From Candidatus Promineifilum breve (GTDB taxonomy: Bacteria > Chloroflexota > Anaerolineae > Promineifilales > Promineifilaceae), in assembly GCF_900066015.1 (NCBI RefSeq), contig NZ_LN890655.1:3760726-3824725 (forward strand): a stretch of 64,000 nt of DNA, given 5' to 3'. The notes below the pieces were generated by a model that was given only the letters and a program-made list of their open reading frames with translations, was not told the origin of the DNA and did no database searches. The number at the start of each line of letters is the position of its first letter. Position 1 is the first letter of the stretch. The translations under genes were made by a program, and so were the position numbers. This document shows positions 47,559 through 54,970 of the stretch, piece by piece.

Positions 47559-47957
47559 ATGGCGGCGCCCGATTCTTCGGCCCCGGCGATCGCGCCTAAA
47601 TCTGTAGTGGCATCTGTAGTGGCATCAACCCGGCCTGTAGTGGCATCTGTAGTGGCATCCAGAGAGAAACCGCGCACTGCCACTACAAAACGCGCCCCAA
47701 CGCCTGTAGTGGCATCTGCGAAGGTCCCGGCCCCCCATGCCACTACAGACCGGCCCGGACTCGTCTGGCGCATCGAGATCAACCGCCGGCCGAAAGCCGA
47801 TGGAAGCTACAGCTACCACTGGCTCTACCGATTTGGCAGCGGCGACAAGCGCCGCTCAGTCTATGGTGGTACCATTGATCAACTAATCGCCTTCAATCCA
47901 ACAAGGTGGCAAAAATACCTAGAGGTTACCAATGGCAAGCAAAAGCACAAAAAATGA
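47559..47957 (+). CDS. Hypothetical basic protein carrying iteron-like DNA repeats
   Basis: The ~132-residue product has a low-complexity Val/Ala/Ser N-terminal half encoded by repeated DNA, and a more ordered C-terminal half (LVWRIEINRRPKADGSYSYH and RYGF-like YRFGSGDKRRSVYGG). The C-terminal half looks like a small nucleic-acid-binding domain, but I cannot name it. The ATG at 47559 and a TTG at 47553 are both possible and neither has a good ribosome-binding site. Confidence 0.5.
   Translation: MAAPDSSAPAIAPKSVVASVVASTRPVVASVVASREKPRTATTKRAPTPVVASAKVPAPHATTDRPGLVWRIEINRRPKADGSYSYHWLYRFGSGDKRRSVYGGTIDQLIAFNPTRWQKYLEVTNGKQKHKK
47603..47747. repeat. Cluster of seven iteron-like repeats
   Basis: Five direct copies of TGTAGTGGCATC start at 47603, 47615, 47636, 47648 and 47705, in two tandem pairs plus one. 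Two inverted copies of TGCCACTACA start at 47678 and 47738. They lie inside a gene but far exceed what protein repetition requires. Iteron clusters of this kind often bind an initiator or partition protein. Confidence 0.75.
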
Positions 47958-48156
47958 AATGCCCGCCGACATGTGGCTCCACGTCGCCGCCGACGCCCTC
48001 GCCCGCTACGTCGCCGCCGGCGGGTCGTTGGCGATAGCAGACGAGAATAACGACGCCGGCGAGCCGGAGTTGAAGATTCTCATCCCCGTAGCGCTGGATG
48101 ACGTCCGTCTCCCCGCCTCATTCGTCGCCCTGTTCCCCCAGGTGCAACCTGCGTAA
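47932..48156 (+). CDS. Small hypothetical protein
   Basis: A 74-residue acidic protein (MPADMWLHVAADALARYVAA near the start; ending LFPQVQPA). The ATG overlaps the previous gene by 26 bases. It is the last + strand gene of the early region, convergent with the cassette that follows. No family was recognised. Confidence 0.55.
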   Translation: MASKSTKNEMPADMWLHVAADALARYVAAGGSLAIADENNDAGEPELKILIPVALDDVRLPASFVALFPQVQPA

Positions 48157-48170
48157 CGGGTTGATGTCAA

Positions 48171-48722
48171 TTACCTTTCTTTTCCAGGGTACTCTCTAGG
48201 CAAGTCAATTGGCAGCCCAACGCGCATAAACTGCCTGGCAAAGGACTGGGATAAGTGTTCTCGATAAGGAGGCAGCAGGCGCAATCGTCCTCTTGGGGAA
48301 GATATATCCTTTAGAAACCCCATAGGCATACTAAACACTCGGCGCAAGTCGACAATCTGATAATCGCACTGGAACTGTTCAATTTCGCACATATTGAGGA
48401 TGTGGATACCAATGACCCGACCAGCAATCAGGTTCTTCCATCCGTCTTTTCCCCTGATGCCTTTATTTCGTTCTTCTGCCAGGCGGTAGTCAAGTCGCGG
48501 GCATAGTAAAACGTGATCGGTATCCTCGTATTTAATCAGATCACAGGATTGCGTCATCAACACCAAGTTATGACGCTCGACCTGAGCCTGATGAACGGGG
48601 TTCCCAACAGGAGCGGTAAAATCCCAATGGGTAAGGATCGGTATAGGCACATTATCAAAAAAGTCACCTTGTTCAAAAGGGGTAGTCCGGGTAACAACTT
48701 CGTACCATTCGTAAATGGGCAT
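48171..48722 (-). CDS. Cassette protein 3, unknown function
   Basis: The 183-residue product contains LVLMTQSCDLIKYEDTDHVL in the first half and RLRLLPPYREHLSQSFARQF near the end. These look like conserved blocks of an uncharacterised family; the Cys-Asp pair in QSCDL could be functional. It is the last of three - strand genes with lower GC than their surroundings. It starts eight bases after the previous gene ends. I do not know its role. Confidence 0.7.
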   Translation of the reverse strand: MPIYEWYEVVTRTTPFEQGDFFDNVPIPILTHWDFTAPVGNPVHQAQVERHNLVLMTQSCDLIKYEDTDHVLLCPRLDYRLAEERNKGIRGKDGWKNLIAGRVIGIHILNMCEIEQFQCDYQIVDLRRVFSMPMGFLKDISSPRGRLRLLPPYREHLSQSFARQFMRVGLPIDLPREYPGKER

Positions 48723-48730
48723 GGTTCTGG

Positions 48731-49195
48731 TTAATCCAACTCATCGAAGGGGTCAATCTCGACCTCATTACTCCACTGAAAGCGCGGCTCTACAAACTCA
48801 ACCTTAAGGCGTATAGATTCCACGCTTAGAGGCGCCCGTTGGAGCATCAGGTCAATTAGAACATCCTCATCAGTTTCGACTGGACTGGCTAAGCCGGCTA
48901 GATGCTCTCCCGTCCAAAGAGCCATTGACTCGGCGGCACGGGTCGCTTCAATAAAGACTTCTTCCAAATCAGACACCAGGTCATAAAAAGAGAAGTTCGA
49001 TGTAATCAACTCTTGGGTATGCGCTATCGGACCGGCCCTCTCCACTTCTTCGATCCATCCCACACCAGGGCTGTCCAAACTGCTCCTTGTACTATCAATT
49101 AGATGAGACCTCTTCGCCCCATTGTGCTCTGCGGAGTCAGTGCCCCAACCCCATAAACGTTCTAACAAATTCCTCGGTGCCGTCAACGCTGTCAT
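48731..49195 (-). CDS. Cassette protein 2, unknown function
   Basis: The 154-residue product is acidic and helical in its middle part (FYDLVSDLEEVFIEATRAAE). It ends with a beta-rich segment (SIRLKVEFVEPRFQWSNE). The ATG overlaps the end of the TIGR04255 gene by four bases, a sign of coupled translation and of a functional link. No family was recognised. Confidence 0.7.
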   Translation of the reverse strand: MTALTAPRNLLERLWGWGTDSAEHNGAKRSHLIDSTRSSLDSPGVGWIEEVERAGPIAHTQELITSNFSFYDLVSDLEEVFIEATRAAESMALWTGEHLAGLASPVETDEDVLIDLMLQRAPLSVESIRLKVEFVEPRFQWSNEVEIDPFDELD

Positions 49196-49983
49196 CGCGT
49201 ATCACCTCCGAAATGCGTTAGGGTATCGTCTCTTACTACCCACCGAAAAGCTCTATATATGATCTCATGGTACTGGTTGCAGCGTGCCATTACCTCTGCC
49301 AGGTCAATCGTCCCCTCCTCAAAATAATCGAAATCAAGCAGGAATGTGGGAACAGACTCATTAACTTCGTATCCAAACCGCAAATTCATCTGCGCTGGGG
49401 GATCGGCAAAGTTCACGACCCCAATCATTTCGCTTGCACTGTCCCACACCGACCCGCGGAGCATCGCCGTTAATTCCTTTTTAACAAGGTCTAACAATCC
49501 TTCTCGTGTAATGGCTTCAGTGTTCTCGGTTGTTAGTCGATTGACGTAACGTAACCCGATGCGTGTCGCATACGCTGGGCGATACGAAGTCACTACTGCT
49601 GTATGGACGATCTCCAAAATTTCAAGGAACTTGTTCCAGCCGCGATATTTACTCGTTGAAACAGCGTAGAAATTTGGTGCCAAGGTAGCCTGCATTTCTT
49701 TGCCAATATCAGTGAAAACAAAAGAGATTGATTGATTTTCGGCAGAGGGCGGGAGCGGGTTGCCGGGCACAGGCAGTTGAAGCTGAAACACATGCCTCTT
49801 CTCGAACTCCGGGAAAATACCGCGGATCAGTTCCTGGAGTTCAACCGGCTCCTCTGTGCTGATCTTTAGTATAGGTGGGAAGCGAACCTGGCATACAACC
49901 TCATCAAGCGGCGGGATAGCCAGCGGTACTTCATCCACCTCTGGAAATTTTATGGGCATGGGTCTTGTCTCCTCTGCGCTCAT
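49192..49983 (-). CDS. TIGR04255 family protein
   Basis: The 263-residue product matches the sporadically distributed TIGR04255 family: LDEVVCQVRFPPIL near residue 27, the WNKFLEILEIV segment, and PAYATRIGLRYVNRLTTE near 140. The family has no established function and has a patchy distribution in genomes and mobile elements. It is the first gene of a three-gene cassette with its own -10 box (TATAAT on the - strand about 25 bases upstream). The cassette has visibly lower GC than the flanking phage genes. Confidence 0.8.
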   Translation of the reverse strand: MSAEETRPMPIKFPEVDEVPLAIPPLDEVVCQVRFPPILKISTEEPVELQELIRGIFPEFEKRHVFQLQLPVPGNPLPPSAENQSISFVFTDIGKEMQATLAPNFYAVSTSKYRGWNKFLEILEIVHTAVVTSYRPAYATRIGLRYVNRLTTENTEAITREGLLDLVKKELTAMLRGSVWDSASEMIGVVNFADPPAQMNLRFGYEVNESVPTFLLDFDYFEEGTIDLAEVMARCNQYHEIIYRAFRWVVRDDTLTHFGGDTR

Positions 49984-50042
49984 CCTGATTCAGGACTAAC
50001 AATTATATTATACGCACAAACTGCGGAAACGACGCATTGAAA

Positions 50043-50080
50043 ACGGCCGCCGGGCACAGGAGGGAAAACCCGGCGGCCGT
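50043..50080. repeat. Perfect intergenic hairpin
   Basis: ACGGCCGCCGGG and its exact complement enclose a 14-base loop. It separates the low-GC cassette from the morphogenesis genes and may end the - strand morphogenesis transcript, though without a T-tract. Confidence 0.7.
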
Positions 50081-50129
50081 GGCCAACGCCCAAAGGCGAA
50101 AAACCCTACTTGAAATTGGCGCTACCTGC

Positions 50130-50513
50130 TCAAATTCGCCCGTCCTCCTCAATCTCTAATTCGATCTCACCTTCCAATTGCCCTTGCGGCCACAGGTCAT
50201 GCAACAAATTCGACCCGCCGGCCACAACCAACGCCGTCAGCAACTGGGTCAACCACGCCGCCGGCTCCAGCCCCGCCGCCTCAGCCATTGCCGCGAACAG
50301 ATCGAGGCCAAAGCCATAGGACAACAGACCACCCATAACGGCCGAAATGTACGGCAGGATAAGCCCGACCTTTTCCGGTTCGCGCCCAGCCGCCTTCACC
50401 GCATTCTCAACCAGCGGCCGGATCACAAACTGAATAATCCGCTCCACCACCAGCGCCAGGAAGAACGCCATCGCCAGCACACTCGCCACATCAGCTACAG
50501 TCTCAATTCCCAT
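50130..50513 (-). CDS. Membrane protein, possible holin-like
   Basis: The 127 residues from ATG 50513 have an N-terminal membrane segment (DVASVLAMAFFLALVVERII) and a second hydrophobic stretch (PYISAVMGGLLSYGFGLDLF), then a third weaker one and an acidic tail. Its start overlaps the previous stop, so the longer frame is rejected. It is the last gene of the - strand morphogenesis run, where holins often lie; this is inference only. Confidence 0.6.
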   Translation of the reverse strand: MGIETVADVASVLAMAFFLALVVERIIQFVIRPLVENAVKAAGREPEKVGLILPYISAVMGGLLSYGFGLDLFAAMAEAAGLEPAAWLTQLLTALVVAGGSNLLHDLWPQGQLEGEIELEIEEDGRI

Positions 50514-50941
50514 CACGATTTCTCCTTTGCCCCATCGGGCACAACCATAGATTTTCGCCAATACACATCATTCTCGCGCCCCGGCCGCGCCACCGCCGAC
50601 CGCGCCGCGTCATAAACCCCACACCGGCGCAACACCCGCCGCACCCCGCCGCGGCTCCGGCCCGTCGCCAGCGCGATCCGCCGGATATTCAGCCCCCCGG
50701 CATACAGCGCCGTCATCCGCGCCGACTCCTCAGCGCCAATCGCCGGCACGGCCGGGCGACGCAACACCCGGCGTCGAGGTGCGCGCTCCTGCGGGATATA
50801 CCCCTCACAGCCGGAAAGAAACTTCTGCACCCCGGCCACGCTCCGGCCCGTCGCCGCCGCAATGTCCACCAGCCGCAACCCCTCCTCATACAGAGCCAGA
50901 ATGTTCTCGCCATCCAGCCCCTCAATCGGCGGTTTATGCAT
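50513..50941 (-). CDS. Protein with two tandem helix-turn-helix repeats
   Basis: The 142 residues from ATG 50941 contain two similar HTH units of the resolvase type: ALYEEGLRLVDIAAATGRSV (about residues 16-35) and ALYAGGLNIRRIALATGRSR (about 80-99), each followed by a similar end (FLSGCEGY and VLRRCGVY). The duplication is clear. Such units bind DNA, but no catalytic domain is present. It overlaps the genes on both sides. Confidence 0.7.
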   Translation of the reverse strand: MHKPPIEGLDGENILALYEEGLRLVDIAAATGRSVAGVQKFLSGCEGYIPQERAPRRRVLRRPAVPAIGAEESARMTALYAGGLNIRRIALATGRSRGGVRRVLRRCGVYDAARSAVARPGRENDVYWRKSMVVPDGAKEKS

Positions 50942-51740
50942 TCTCGCCTCGAAACAGGATATAGGCCGTGTAGGGCGTCTGTTCCCAGTCAATGCCCCCC
51001 GGCCCCATCACGATCTCCCCCGGCCGCACGTGCCGCACCTCATGCGACCCGCCCGCCGGAATATCCCGCACGATCACACTCACTTCCACCGGCCGCGTCG
51101 GTGGGGGAGGGGGTTCCTCCGGCTCGGCCGCGCCCAGTTCCACGGCCACCATCAACGGCAACCGCGCCGCCGACGTGGCCACAACCCCGGCCACATTGAT
51201 CGCCCCCATCAGCGCCGCCGCCACGACCGTCGTGGAATCAGCCTCAACCGTCGCCGCGTGCGCCAGCACGACCCCCACGCCCGGAGTAATCCCCTGCGAC
51301 GGCCCGCGCCGCGCCTGCGCCGCATACAGCACCGTCCCGGCAAACGGCCCCGCCAGTTTCAGCAATTGAGCGGACTCCTGTCCGCCCACCACCGACAACC
51401 CGCGCACAACCGGCTCATCCGTCACACAGAGAAACGCCACCAGCCCGGCCACCGGCCTGCTCGTCTCGATGAAAATCGGCCAAGCGGACTTCTGTCCGCC
51501 CACGCCCGGCTCCGGCATCGCCCATACGCCCGCCGTATAGCGCCGGTTCGCGCTCGTCGCCGTCGCCGTCGCGATCTCATGCCAGCCCTCGCCCACGCTG
51601 ATAGCCGCCTCATTCACCGCCGTGCGCACCGTATGCACGAAGAGCAGCAGCGTCCGGCCACTGCCCTCGGAAATGTCGGCCATCAACTCATACCGCGTGC
51701 CGTTCGTCGGCACATTGAAAGACTGCACATCATAAATCAT
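50934..51740 (-). CDS. Hypothetical phage structural/accessory protein
   Basis: The 268-residue product is beta-rich, beginning MIYDVQSFNVPTNGTRYELM, with a proline-run linker (EEPPPPPTRP) before a C-terminal domain of about 55 residues. It resembles phage-tail-region proteins of unknown role. Two copies of a short dispersed palindromic repeat lie inside the gene. It overlaps its neighbours by one to eight bases. Confidence 0.6.
   Translation of the reverse strand: MIYDVQSFNVPTNGTRYELMADISEGSGRTLLLFVHTVRTAVNEAAISVGEGWHEIATATATSANRRYTAGVWAMPEPGVGGQKSAWPIFIETSRPVAGLVAFLCVTDEPVVRGLSVVGGQESAQLLKLAGPFAGTVLYAAQARRGPSQGITPGVGVVLAHAATVEADSTTVVAAALMGAINVAGVVATSAARLPLMVAVELGAAEPEEPPPPPTRPVEVSVIVRDIPAGGSHEVRHVRPGEIVMGPGGIDWEQTPYTAYILFRGENA
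51368..51387. repeat. Short dispersed palindromic repeat, copy 2
   Basis: GAGCGGACTCCTGTCCGCCC with flanking CA, inside the 50934-51740 gene. It encodes GGQESA on the coding strand. Confidence 0.6.
51482..51502. repeat. Short dispersed palindromic repeat, copy 3
   Basis: AAGCGGACTTCTGTCCGCCC, one base different in the palindrome core from copy 2, in the same gene. It encodes GGQKSA. Confidence 0.6.
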
Positions 51741-52342
51741 CAGAATCCTCCATCCGGCCGCAACTCCTGCGCGGCCGCGCGCAACTCATCGACCATCCCG
51801 CGCCGCCGGCAAAAACGCACCAGCTCGCGCGTTCGCGTGGCGATTGTCTCGCCGGCCAGCGCCCCATCCGGCACGCCCAGCCTGAATTCCAGGTCGCGCA
51901 GCTCATCGAGATTAAACGCCCGCGCCAACTGGATCGCCAATACCCGGTCGTCACCCACGTGCCCGCCGCGCTCGGCCGCCGTCACGTTAGCCTGCTTCGC
52001 CGTCGGCGGCACGGGCGCGGGCGGTATTTCGCCGTCGTAGCCCATGCCCAGCAGCAAGCTCACCAGTTGCCTGCTGTAATCCGCCTGCGCCCGGCTGTAG
52101 GTCTTCCAGTCGGTCAATTCGCTGTGCAATTTGTCCATTTCCTGCCTGTCCCGCGCCTGCCGCCGGTCGTATTCATCCATCCGCTCATTCATATCCCGCG
52201 CCATACCGTCGATGACCCGCCGCAGATTGTCCACCGCCGTCGGCCCCGTCTGTCGGCCGCGCACATACGCCACGCCGATGACCCCCAGCATCCCGACGAC
52301 GAATAGCAGCGCCTCAACGACGAGTCGTGTCTCATTGGTCAT
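51740..52342 (-). CDS. Membrane-anchored coiled coil with effector-associated domain
   Basis: The 200-residue product has one N-terminal membrane segment (LLFVVGMLGVIGVAYV), a coiled coil (about residues 40-90) and a C-terminal ~70-residue domain. The domain, from AIQLARAFNLDELRDLEFRL through RTRELVRFCRRRGMVDEL to LRPD, resembles bacterial effector-associated (death-like) domains, which are adaptor domains in conflict and signalling systems. Finding one in a prophage next to tail genes is unusual. Function in defence or lysis control is inference. It overlaps both neighbours. Confidence 0.7.
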   Translation of the reverse strand: MTNETRLVVEALLFVVGMLGVIGVAYVRGRQTGPTAVDNLRRVIDGMARDMNERMDEYDRRQARDRQEMDKLHSELTDWKTYSRAQADYSRQLVSLLLGMGYDGEIPPAPVPPTAKQANVTAAERGGHVGDDRVLAIQLARAFNLDELRDLEFRLGVPDGALAGETIATRTRELVRFCRRRGMVDELRAAAQELRPDGGF

Positions 52343-52616
52343 CGACCTCTCCGAGTAATACCAGTACCATTGCCAGAATCAGCGCCGCGCCCATCGTCCG
52401 GTGCGCGGCCCCCAGCAAAATGAACGCGGCGGGCGACATCACCCCCGCGAACGCCAGCCCATAGAACGCAATCCCCGACGCCGCCCACACCCCCGGCGGG
52501 AGAAAAAACACCCACCGGCGCGGGTGCTTTTTGACCCCGCGCCACGCTGCCGCCAGCGTCACAACGAACGCGGCGACCGAAGCCCATTGGAGCAGCAGCG
52601 TAGCGTCGGCGATCAT
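52332..52616 (-). CDS. Small membrane protein
   Basis: A 94-residue protein with three hydrophobic segments (for example LLLQWASVAAFVVTLAAAW and AALILAMVLVLLGEV). It lies between the tail-fibre genes and the effector-associated-domain gene and overlaps the latter by 11 bases. Its size and topology would suit a holin, but no family is recognised. Confidence 0.6.
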   Translation of the reverse strand: MIADATLLLQWASVAAFVVTLAAAWRGVKKHPRRWVFFLPPGVWAASGIAFYGLAFAGVMSPAAFILLGAAHRTMGAALILAMVLVLLGEVDDQ

Positions 52617-52620
52617 GGCG

Positions 52621-52941
52621 TCACACCTGCGCCGTCACCATGAAATACGATTCCAGCACATTACTGCCGATATTGACGCGCACCTCAACCCGGTACACCA
52701 GCCCCGCCGTCAAGCCGAGCAGCGGCGACAGAATCACCTCCGACCCGCTGATAATCGGCGCGTTCACCGGCATAACCGCCGTCGTCACGTCGCTGCCCTC
52801 GACCTTGACCACAACCACCGGCGATGACGGCAGAGCGGACTCCTGTCCGCCCAACGCCGACCAGTCCACCGAGTACCGGATAGATTCGTCCTCGCCCTGC
52901 ACCTGAGCGCCTTCGACAACCTCGCGCGTGTTCGTTGCCAT
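52621..52941 (-). CDS. Small phage structural protein
   Basis: The 106-residue product is beta-rich and resembles a phage head or tail fibre-type accessory domain: a segment PIISGSEVILSPLLGLTAGL followed by YRVEVRVNIGSNVLESYFMV. It contains copy 4 of the short palindromic repeat. It lies between two tail genes. Exact role unknown. Confidence 0.6.
   Translation of the reverse strand: MATNTREVVEGAQVQGEDESIRYSVDWSALGGQESALPSSPVVVVKVEGSDVTTAVMPVNAPIISGSEVILSPLLGLTAGLVYRVEVRVNIGSNVLESYFMVTAQV
52833..52853. repeat. Short dispersed palindromic repeat, copy 4
   Basis: GAGCGGACTCCTGTCCGCCC with flanking CA, identical to copy 2 over 20 bases, in a different gene. It encodes GGQESA again. Confidence 0.6.
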
Positions 52942-52966
52942 GTAAACACCTGCAATATCTTACGGT

Positions 52967-53371
52967 TCATTGGAGAGCGATGTCCAAATCGCCCGCATTG
53001 AATCTAAATATGTTTCCGTTGTTCACCGCCTGCGATGCCGACAGCGCCCCATGCATGAGCAGATTGCCGCCCGTCACCGCGTCAAACAGTCCGACGTGCG
53101 TTACCGTCCCCCAGTTGGCCGTCGCCGTGGGAAACGTCACCGTCGCCGTGTTAGCCGTCGCCCCGCCGCTCTCGGCGTCCCAGCCCGACGACGCGCCGGT
53201 AGCCACCGCCTGCCGCGCATACGAGCCGCCGCTGACCTCGGTACCGCCGCCCGCGTCGTTGGGCGCGGCCGTATACAGCGCCACGTAGATGTTCGCCGGG
53301 CGCGTGTAGTTCGTATTCCTGAACAAATGTGCGATCAGCGCGTTTTCCAGATAGTCCGATAAAGCTGCCAT
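52967..53371 (-). CDS. Phage tail fibre protein
   Basis: The 134-residue product matches a common small tail-fibre type: SDYLENALIAHLFRNTNYTR, NIYVALYTAAPNDAGGGTEV, GGSYARQAV, and TVTHVGLFDAVTGGNLLMHG. Such proteins occur in many siphoviruses and prophages. It precedes the repeat-rich protein by three bases in the coding sense of the operon. Confidence 0.8.
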   Translation of the reverse strand: MAALSDYLENALIAHLFRNTNYTRPANIYVALYTAAPNDAGGGTEVSGGSYARQAVATGASSGWDAESGGATANTATVTFPTATANWGTVTHVGLFDAVTGGNLLMHGALSASQAVNNGNIFRFNAGDLDIALQ

Positions 53372-53374
53372 TTT

Positions 53375-54970
53375 CTAATCTCCTATTCGTGTTCTACTCG
53401 AAGCCGTTAAACTAAAATCGCGCGGCCTTGTGCTCAGGGCGAATGACCGCCGCCGCGCCGTCAAAATCATGCGTACCATTACGATGGTCAGTATCGCGTC
53501 AAGCGACCCGACCCCTGACAATATGCCCGCCGCTTGCGCGATCACCTGCCCGGTCGGTGTCATCTGCCCGGCCCCTTCCAGCAAGGCCGACATGAGAACG
53601 ATCACCTGCCCGGTCGCGCTCATCTGCCCGGCTCCTTCCATCTGTACCGCATCCGATACAATCGACTGCCCGGCCGCCGTGAGAGCGCCGCTTGCGGCCA
53701 GTTGCGCCGCGCCCTGCCCGATGGTCTGACCGACTGCCATAAGCGCCGCGATGCCCTGAATAGCCGCCGACGCCAGACCCGCAACCTGACCGCTTGCCGA
53801 CAGCGAGCCGACGCCCGACAACACGGCCGCGCCCTGTCGCGTCACCTGTCCGACCGCACCAAGAGAACCGGCCCCGGCCAGCGCCGCCGACCGGGTGACG
53901 ATCACCTGGGCGACCGCCGACAGCGACCCGACGCCGGTCATAACAGCCACCCCCGCCGCCGCGTTCGGAACCTCGCCCGTCGCCGAGAGCGACCCGGCCC
54001 CGGCCATGCCCACCACACCCAGCGCCACCCGCTGCCCAACGGCCACGAGCGACGCCGCGCCACTCAGCACCGCCGACGCCTCAAGCGCCATCGTCCCGCT
54101 TGCCGACAGCGAGCCGACACCACTCAGCACCGCCGCGCCCTGTCGCGTCACCTGACCGGCCGCGCCCAGAGAACCGGCCCCGGCCAGCGTAACAGCCGCC
54201 TGCCGCGTCGTTTGCGCCGAGGATGACAAACTACCCACACCGGCCAATTGAGCCGCGCCCTGCGCAATCCGCTGCCCACTGGCGGCCAGCGTAGCCGCGC
54301 CCGACAGCACGCCCGCACCCGACGTAATCCGTTGCCCAACGGCCGACAGCGTGCCGACCCCGCCCGCAGCCACGACGCCCAGCGCAATCCGCTGCCCTAC
54401 ACTCGCCAGCGAACCCGCGCCACTCAACACGGCCGCGCCATTCAGTGCAGGCGGCTCATACGTGACCGTCAGCTTCGCCGCCTGCGCCGAGTTGCCTTCG
54501 TACGAGCGAATACGCATAGACGACGACGAGCTATTGCCGAAAATAACGAGAATTGCGTAACCGGATGTCCACGAACCGTCGTCAGCGATTGACTGCAGGA
54601 CAGTTGTCAAATCCGGCGACGTTTTCCAGCCCGTGCCGAGAGTGGTAGCTGTCCAGTTGACCGTCACCGGCGGCGTGCCCAGAAAGTCGCTAATCTCGTT
54701 GCTTGTCCCCGCCCAACTGCCTGACTCCGCTATCCGGCCCGAAATGCCCACATCAGGATCGTCATATGACCCGGATGTGTAGTACAAATCCAGCGACGCG
54801 GCGGTTATGATATTGCCCTTTATGGCTCCGAGACCGCTGAATTTCAGGGCAATGTATTGATTCACCCCGTTGGCGTTCAACGCCCCGCCGGATACATCGA
54901 CCGTGCCCGTGCCGCTCGACTGAGCCGCGTCGTGGCCGCCCGTGCTCACCTGCGACGTTAGCGACGCCAT
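53375..54970 (-). CDS. Repeat-rich phage tail fibre-like protein
   Basis: The 531-residue product has an N-terminal beta domain of about 175 residues (ending around LTVTYEPPALNG). It then has about 16 repeats of roughly 20 residues with consensus AAVLSGVGSLSASGQVxxQG, and a short basic C-terminus. The repeats are rich in Gly, Ala, Ser and Val, suggesting a fibrous or beta-solenoid shaft. Position among tail genes supports a fibre role. Repeat number could vary by recombination. Confidence 0.75.
   Translation of the reverse strand: MASLTSQVSTGGHDAAQSSGTGTVDVSGGALNANGVNQYIALKFSGLGAIKGNIITAASLDLYYTSGSYDDPDVGISGRIAESGSWAGTSNEISDFLGTPPVTVNWTATTLGTGWKTSPDLTTVLQSIADDGSWTSGYAILVIFGNSSSSSMRIRSYEGNSAQAAKLTVTYEPPALNGAAVLSGAGSLASVGQRIALGVVAAGGVGTLSAVGQRITSGAGVLSGAATLAASGQRIAQGAAQLAGVGSLSSSAQTTRQAAVTLAGAGSLGAAGQVTRQGAAVLSGVGSLSASGTMALEASAVLSGAASLVAVGQRVALGVVGMAGAGSLSATGEVPNAAAGVAVMTGVGSLSAVAQVIVTRSAALAGAGSLGAVGQVTRQGAAVLSGVGSLSASGQVAGLASAAIQGIAALMAVGQTIGQGAAQLAASGALTAAGQSIVSDAVQMEGAGQMSATGQVIVLMSALLEGAGQMTPTGQVIAQAAGILSGVGSLDAILTIVMVRMILTARRRSFALSTRPRDFSLTASSRTRIGD

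Noticed and set aside
47603-47747. CRISPR array
   Set aside because: Repeats are only 12 bp, occur in both orientations and have no spacers of regular length.
53375-54970. CRISPR or intergenic tandem array in the repeat-rich region
   Set aside because: The repeats are codon-periodic and the frame is open throughout, so they encode protein repeats.
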